From NCBI RefSeq assembly GCF_000721495.1, contig NZ_JOHY01000059.1:1-40135 (forward strand): a stretch of DNA of 40,135 nt, in the 5' to 3' direction. Positions 36,238 to 40,135 of this stretch are shown here, piece by piece. Under the pieces are notes generated by a model, which worked only from the letters and a program-made list of their open reading frames with translations, was not told where the DNA came from and searched no databases. A program made the translations under genes and the position numbers. Position 1 is the first letter of the stretch. Every line of letters starts with the position of its first letter. The DNA comes from Streptomyces sp. NRRL F-5123 (GTDB taxonomy: Bacteria; Actinomycetota; Actinomycetes; Streptomycetales; Streptomycetaceae).

Positions 36238-36348
36238 CCGCGGCTTCCTGCCGCCCGGGGCCGCGCTGACACCGGCCGTCCTGGCGGGCGTTCGGGTACC
36301 GTCGAGGAGGGAGGCGGCCCGAGCGCGGCGCCCCGTTGGGAGACCGTC

Positions 36349-36747
36349 ATGAGCGAAGCCACGGACCGTCCGGACCCCGACGCGTGGGCCAAGGCCAGCG
36401 CGGAGGACATCGCGGCCGAGCACGCCCGGCGCCGTGAGGAGTCGGGCCAGGGCAGCGCGGCGGAGGAGCTGCGGCGTCTCGCCGAGGCGGTCGGCGACGC
36501 GGTGGGTGAGCGGCTGGCCGCGCTGCGCAACCCCGCGGTGCAGCTGGCGGCGCAGGGGATGCTCTCCCAGGTGCGTTCTGTTGTCGAACCCATCAAGGAG
36601 CGGAATCCCGACGTCTTCGACCACCTCGCGGCCGCGGGGGCCGAACTGCTGGCGGCATACCGGTCCGCAGTGGCCGGAGCGGAATCCCGCTGGACCTCCG
36701 GCGAAGGGTCCGCGCGTTCAACCGCTGAACACATCGACCTCGACTGA
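36349..36747 (+). CDS. DUF5304 family protein
   Basis: The 132-residue, highly charged protein matches the actinobacterial DUF5304 family. It has two amphipathic helical stretches: an acidic N-terminal half with DAWAKASAEDIAAEHARRRE, then EELRRLAEAVGDAVGERLAALR. No catalytic motif or membrane segment is visible. GGGAG lies 6 nt before the ATG. It sits between the ArsA-like ATPase and glucokinase genes on the same strand; function is unknown. Confidence 0.75.
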   Translation: MSEATDRPDPDAWAKASAEDIAAEHARRREESGQGSAAEELRRLAEAVGDAVGERLAALRNPAVQLAAQGMLSQVRSVVEPIKERNPDVFDHLAAAGAELLAAYRSAVAGAESRWTSGEGSARSTAEHIDLD

Positions 36748-36801
36748 CCCCCTCTCCGGTACGGTTCTCTTAGCGGGGAACGACCGAAAACTGAGGGACA
36801 C

Positions 36802-37743
36802 ATGGGACTCACCATCGGCGTCGACATCGGCGGCACCAAGATCGCGGCCGGCGTGGTCGACGAGGAAGGCTCGATCCTTGAGACCGTCAAGGTGCCGACG
36901 CCGCCGACTCCCGAAGGCGTCGTCGACGCGATCGTCGAGGCGGTACGCCAGGTCAGCACCGGTCACTCGATCGAGGCCGTCGGCATCGGCGCCGCCGGTT
37001 ACGTCGACGACAAGCGGGCCACCGTGCTCTTCGCGCCGAACATCAACTGGCGGCACGAAGCACTGAAGGACAAGGTCGAACAGCGCGTCGGACTCCCGGT
37101 CGTCGTGGAGAACGACGCCAACGCGGCCGCGTGGGGCGAGTACCGCTTCGGCGCGGGACAGGGCCACTCCGATGTGATCTGCATCACACTCGGCACAGGT
37201 CTGGGCGGCGGCATCATCATCGGCAACAAGCTGCGCCGCGGCCGTTTCGGCGTCGCGGCCGAGTTCGGCCACATCCGTGTGGTGCCGGACGGCCTGCTGT
37301 GCGGCTGCGGCAGCCAGGGCTGCTGGGAGCAGTACGCCTCCGGCCGCGCGCTCGTGCGCTACGCCAAGCAGCGCGCCAACGCCACCCCGGAGAACGCCGC
37401 GGCCCTGCTCGCGCTGGGCGACGGCACCGTGGACGGCATCGAGGGCCGGCACATCAGCGCCGCGGCCCGGCAGGGCGACCCGGTCGCCGTCGACTCCTTC
37501 CGCGAGCTGGCCCGTTGGGCGGGCGCGGGTCTGGCCGACCTGGCCTCGCTCTTCGACCCGTCCGCGTTCATCGTCGGCGGCGGCGTGTCGGACGAGGGCG
37601 AGCTGGTCCTCGACCCGATCCGCAAGTCCTTCCGGCGCTGGCTCATCGGCGGCGACTGGCGCCCGCACGCCCAGGTGCTCGCCGCGCAACTCGGCGGCAC
37701 GGCCGGGCTGGTCGGTGCCGCCGACCTCGCGCGGCAGGGATGA
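36802..37743 (+). CDS. glkA: ROK-family glucokinase
   Basis: The 313-residue enzyme phosphorylates glucose. It has the ATP-binding N terminus IGVDIGGTKIAAGVVDEEG, ENDANAAAWGEY, a conserved TLGTGLGGGIIIGNK loop and the ROK zinc signature CGCGSQGCWEQY after EFGHIRV. In S. coelicolor, GlkA is also central to carbon catabolite repression. GAGGGA lies before the ATG, and 54 bp separate it from the DUF5304 gene. The pfkA gene in the same window supplies the next committed glycolytic step. Confidence 0.95.
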   Translation: MGLTIGVDIGGTKIAAGVVDEEGSILETVKVPTPPTPEGVVDAIVEAVRQVSTGHSIEAVGIGAAGYVDDKRATVLFAPNINWRHEALKDKVEQRVGLPVVVENDANAAAWGEYRFGAGQGHSDVICITLGTGLGGGIIIGNKLRRGRFGVAAEFGHIRVVPDGLLCGCGSQGCWEQYASGRALVRYAKQRANATPENAAALLALGDGTVDGIEGRHISAAARQGDPVAVDSFRELARWAGAGLADLASLFDPSAFIVGGGVSDEGELVLDPIRKSFRRWLIGGDWRPHAQVLAAQLGGTAGLVGAADLARQG

Positions 37744-37763
37744 GACTGGGCTAGGTTGATCAC

Positions 37764-38510
37764 ATGACCGTGGAAGATCTGCCGAGTTCCGCCACCGAGC
37801 ACGACTCGGCGATCATCCGCGTGCTCAGCTACAACGTCCGCTCGATGCGGGACGACACGGCGGCGCTGGCCCGGGTGATCCGAGCCTGCGCCCCCGACCT
37901 CGTCCTCGTCCAGGAGGCCCCGCGGTTCTTCCGATGGCGCAAGGCCGCGGCCCGCCTCGCACGTACGACCGGTCTGGTGCATGTGACCGGGGGCGCGACA
38001 GCCGCGGGGCCGATGATCCTGTCGTCCCTGCGCGCGCACGTCGAGCACACCGAAGACGTGCTGCTGCCGCACAACCCGCCGCTGCACCAGCGCGGTTTCG
38101 CCACCGCGGTGCTGCGGATCGGCGGCGCGCGGATCGCCGCCGTCAGCACGCACCTGAGCCTCGACCCCGTCGAGCGCCACGAGCAGGCGGGCCTGCTGCT
38201 GGAGCGCGTCGCCGCGATGGGCGAGCCGAACGCCGTCGTCGGCGGCGACTTCAACGAGCCCCCCGAGCGGGCGGGCTTCACCCGGATCGCGGCGGAGCTC
38301 CAGGACGCCTTCGCCGTCGCCCCGTGGGGCGGCGAGGTCACCAACGTCCGCGAGCCCTACCAGCGGATCGACGCGGTCTTCACGACCAAGCCGGTGCAGG
38401 TGCTCGGGTGCGGGGTCCCGCACTCCGTCCCGGGCGTCACCCACGCGGACCTCCACGCGGCGACCGACCACCTCCCGGTACTGGCCGCGCTGCGCGTGCC
38501 GCGCGCCTGA
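37764..38510 (+). CDS. Endonuclease/exonuclease/phosphatase family protein
   Basis: The 248-residue protein has the EEP catalytic motifs in order: SYNVRSMRDD, LVQEAPRF (Glu), STHLSLDP, GGDFNEPPERAG, RIDAVFT and TDHLPVLA (Asp-His). The fold serves DNases, RNases and lipid or nucleotide phosphatases, so the substrate is open. TAGGTT ends 6 nt before the ATG and there is no ribosome binding site, suggesting a leaderless mRNA. It converges with the glycosyltransferase gene. Confidence 0.9.
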   Translation: MTVEDLPSSATEHDSAIIRVLSYNVRSMRDDTAALARVIRACAPDLVLVQEAPRFFRWRKAAARLARTTGLVHVTGGATAAGPMILSSLRAHVEHTEDVLLPHNPPLHQRGFATAVLRIGGARIAAVSTHLSLDPVERHEQAGLLLERVAAMGEPNAVVGGDFNEPPERAGFTRIAAELQDAFAVAPWGGEVTNVREPYQRIDAVFTTKPVQVLGCGVPHSVPGVTHADLHAATDHLPVLAALRVPRA

Positions 38511-38579
38511 GGTGCGCTCGCCGCGAGGGTGAGCGTTTGCGCTGCGCGCTCTGCGCCGCGCGGCGGCTCCCGCCGGGTG

Positions 38580-38603
38580 CCGCACCCTCACAGGAGGGTG
38601 CGG
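38580..38603. terminator. Terminator between convergent genes
   Basis: CCGCACCCT (38580-38588) pairs with AGGGTGCGG (38595-38603), a perfect 9-bp stem with a 6-nt loop. It overlaps the glycosyltransferase stop and follows the EEP gene. A degenerate copy of the left-edge GGGTGAGCG repeat lies just before it at about 38527. Confidence 0.6.
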
Positions 38604-39718
38604 AGGCGTTCCGCCAGCAGGTCCCATCGCCAGGCCTCGTGCACCCACGCCCGGCCCCGTTCGCCCATCGTGCGGCGCAGGTCCGCGTCCCGGAGCAGGG
38701 CCAGGATGCGTTCGGCCGCCAGCTCCGGGGAGCCGCCGGGGACGACCCAGCCCGTCTCGCCGGGCAGCACCGCGTCGGGCGCCCCGCCCGAGTCGCCCGC
38801 CACAACCGGCAGTCCGGTCGCCGACGCCTCCAGGTAGACGATGCCGAGCCCCTCCACGTCCAGGCCGCCGCGCCGCGTCCGGCACGGCATCGCGAAGACG
38901 TCGCCCGCGCCGAAGTGCGCGGGCAGCTCCGCCTCCGGGACCGGCCCGGTGAAGCGCACCGCGCCCGCGACGCCGGTCCGCTCCGCCAGCGCCTCCAGCT
39001 CGCTCCGATACGGCCCGCCGCCCACGACCAGCAGCGCGGTGTCCGGCTGGTCCCGCAGGATCCGCGGCATCGCGAGGATCAGGGTGTCCTGCCCCTTGCG
39101 CGGCACCAGCCGCGACACGCACACCACCACCGGCCGGTCCGCGAGCCCCAGCCGCGCCCGTACCACCGCGCCGCCCGACCCCGGGTGGAAGGTCTTCTCG
39201 TTCACCCCCGGCGGCAGATGCACCATGCGGGCCGCCGCGCGTTCCGTGAGCGCGGACGCGATCCGCGACCTCGTGTACTCGCCGAGGTACGTGAGCGTGT
39301 CGGTGCCCTCGCCGATCCGGCGCAGCAGCGTGCGGCTTCCGGGCAGTTGGGCCCACGCGGCCTCGTGGCCGTGCGTCGTGCCGACGAGGCGGGACGCGCC
39401 CGCCTTGCGCAGGGCCGGGGCCATCAGGCCCAGCGGGGCCGCGGCGCCGAACCACACGGAGGAGCAGCCGTGCGCCTGCAGCAGCTCGGCGGCGGTGCGG
39501 GTGACGCGGGGCGTCGGGAGCAGCATCTTGGTACGGTCCCGCACCACGGGGAAGGGCTGCTCGGCGTCGAACCGGGCGACCTCGGTGCCGTCGCGCCACG
39601 TCGAGGCGTAGACGACGACCTTCGCGGGGTCGAGGCGTAGGGCCATGCTGTGCACGAAGGACTGGATCCCGCCCTGCCGCGGCGGGAAGTCGTTCGTGAC
39701 GATCAGGGTCTTCTCCAT
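38588..39718 (-). CDS. pimB: GT4 glycosyltransferase, PimB'-like mannosyltransferase
   Basis: The 376-residue GT-B enzyme opens TLIVTNDFPPRQGGIQSFVH, close to the actinobacterial PimB' start, and has THGHEAAW, PPGVNEKTFHPG, VCVSRLVPRKGQDTLI for the donor site and GLGIVYLEASATGLPVV carrying the E-x7-E type region. PimB' adds the second mannose of phosphatidylinositol mannosides from GDP-mannose on the cytoplasmic face. Mycobacterial pimB' (Rv2188c) is next to fadD15, as here. The ATG at 39718 has TAAGGT 8 nt upstream. The donor assignment is by similarity. Confidence 0.85.
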   Translation of the reverse strand: MEKTLIVTNDFPPRQGGIQSFVHSMALRLDPAKVVVYASTWRDGTEVARFDAEQPFPVVRDRTKMLLPTPRVTRTAAELLQAHGCSSVWFGAAAPLGLMAPALRKAGASRLVGTTHGHEAAWAQLPGSRTLLRRIGEGTDTLTYLGEYTRSRIASALTERAAARMVHLPPGVNEKTFHPGSGGAVVRARLGLADRPVVVCVSRLVPRKGQDTLILAMPRILRDQPDTALLVVGGGPYRSELEALAERTGVAGAVRFTGPVPEAELPAHFGAGDVFAMPCRTRRGGLDVEGLGIVYLEASATGLPVVAGDSGGAPDAVLPGETGWVVPGGSPELAAERILALLRDADLRRTMGERGRAWVHEAWRWDLLAERLRTLL

Positions 39719-39756
39719 CCCGGCTGACCTTACTCTCGCGGGGGTGCGCTCCGGGG

Positions 39757-40135
39757 TGGCCCTTGGGGTGGGCGTCGCGATCTTCCCGCCGTGGGGACTG
39801 GTCGCGCCCACGCGAGCGGCGGCCGCACGTCAGATGCAGCCCCGCGCCCCTGTTGTTGCCCGGCGGGGCATCGCGCTTCTGCTTCGGTGGGTGGGTCGGG
39901 TGCCACTCCGGGGGTACCTCCTCGGAATGCGCGTCACCCTCTTCCCGAGTCGGTGCCGCGCTGGGTAGCGCATTCCTGCGGGGGCACCCCCGGATCGTCC
40001 CCCTCCCGACGTCTCGTCGGCGGCCGGCCGCCGGTGGGGGTGGGGGTGGGCGGGGTGACGTGCCCCTCGTGCGTTGCGTGGGCGGCTGCCTGCCGGTGGG
40101 GGTGGGTGGGGTGATCGTGCCCGTCCCCCGACGTC
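39757..40135 (-). repeat. Dispersed ~350-bp repeat, copy B (inverted), cut by window edge
   Basis: Read on the minus strand, this matches copy A at 12944-13262. The hairpin arms (39908-39932 and 39968-39993) carry the same CCGGGGG...GGAATGCGC and GCGCATTCC...CCCCCGG blocks, while the loop between them is quite different. The right-hand block CCCCGCGCCCCTG and GTCGCGATCTTCCCGCCG are shared too. Copy B has an extra GGTGGGGGTGGG run near its end and runs off the window. Nothing coding is visible. Confidence 0.85.

Noticed and set aside
39641..40135. Short plus-strand frames at the right edge (about 107 codons)
   Set aside because: They lie in the repeat copy B, overlap the glycosyltransferase start, and show no domain or ribosome binding site.

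Overview
The window is a GC-rich, densely coded piece of an actinomycete chromosome, almost certainly Streptomyces or a close relative. This rests on codon use with G/C in nearly every third position, GTG and TTG starts, a geosmin synthase, a MacRS-type two-component system, a SAV_6107-type HEPN protein, a fused TrpEG enzyme and a ROK glucokinase. I identify 38 protein genes (one a leader peptide), a TPP riboswitch, a trp attenuator, several terminators and operator-like palindromes, and a family of intergenic repeats. I see no tRNA, rRNA, CRISPR array, transposase, prophage gene or pseudogene.

Layout. 1-419: repeat-rich, no gene. 420-2486 (minus): DUF3040 protein, methyltransferase, HEPN protein. 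2653-8303 (plus): TetR regulator, DUF4126 membrane protein, CrtI-like FAD oxidoreductase, geosmin synthase geoA. 8313-12744 (minus): membrane protein with a Tyr/Gly/Pro/Gln-rich tail, metF, thiE, Rv2175c-like DNA-binding protein, FAD reductase. 12745-13296: intergenic repeats. 13297-15631: TPP riboswitch and thiO-thiS-thiG. 15861-17888: PASTA Ser/Thr kinase. 17930-19448: molybdopterin oxidoreductase, bacterioferritin bfr, and convergent bfd behind an iron box. 19568-20917: class II DAHP synthase. 21111-25409: secreted amidase, then a Trp-Trp-Trp leader peptide, attenuator and trpEG. 25420-30014 (minus): uridine kinase, pfkA, macR-macS, acyltransferase. 30215-31589: hydrolase and acidic membrane protein. 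31627-33423: fadD. 33655-38510 (plus): metallophosphoesterase, SRPBCC protein, ArsA-like ATPase, DUF5304 protein, glucokinase, EEP nuclease/phosphatase. 38588-39718 (minus): PimB'-like glycosyltransferase. 39719-40135: a second, inverted copy of the 12.9-13.3 kb repeat.

How the genes fit together. Most of the window is housekeeping: thiamine (thiE, thiOSG), folate/methionine (metF), shikimate to tryptophan (DAHP synthase, TrpEG), glycolytic entry (glkA, pfkA), iron storage (bfr/bfd), lipid and PIM-type envelope synthesis (plsC, fadD, pimB-like), and envelope signalling (PASTA kinase, MacRS, amidase). From memory, the gene order resembles the mycobacterial block from Rv2169c (DUF3040) to Rv2188c (PimB'), so it is an old actinobacterial core neighbourhood. 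The CrtI-like gene and geoA look like the accessory part of it.

The strongest regulatory signals are the TPP riboswitch whose 3' end carries the thiO ribosome binding site, the trp attenuator, the iron box before bfd, a Crp-type site before pfkA, a perfect 14-bp palindrome before fadD, and two MacR-like sites before the DUF4126 gene. About ten genes have a -10-like hexamer 6-8 nt before the start codon and no clear ribosome binding site, suggesting leaderless mRNAs.
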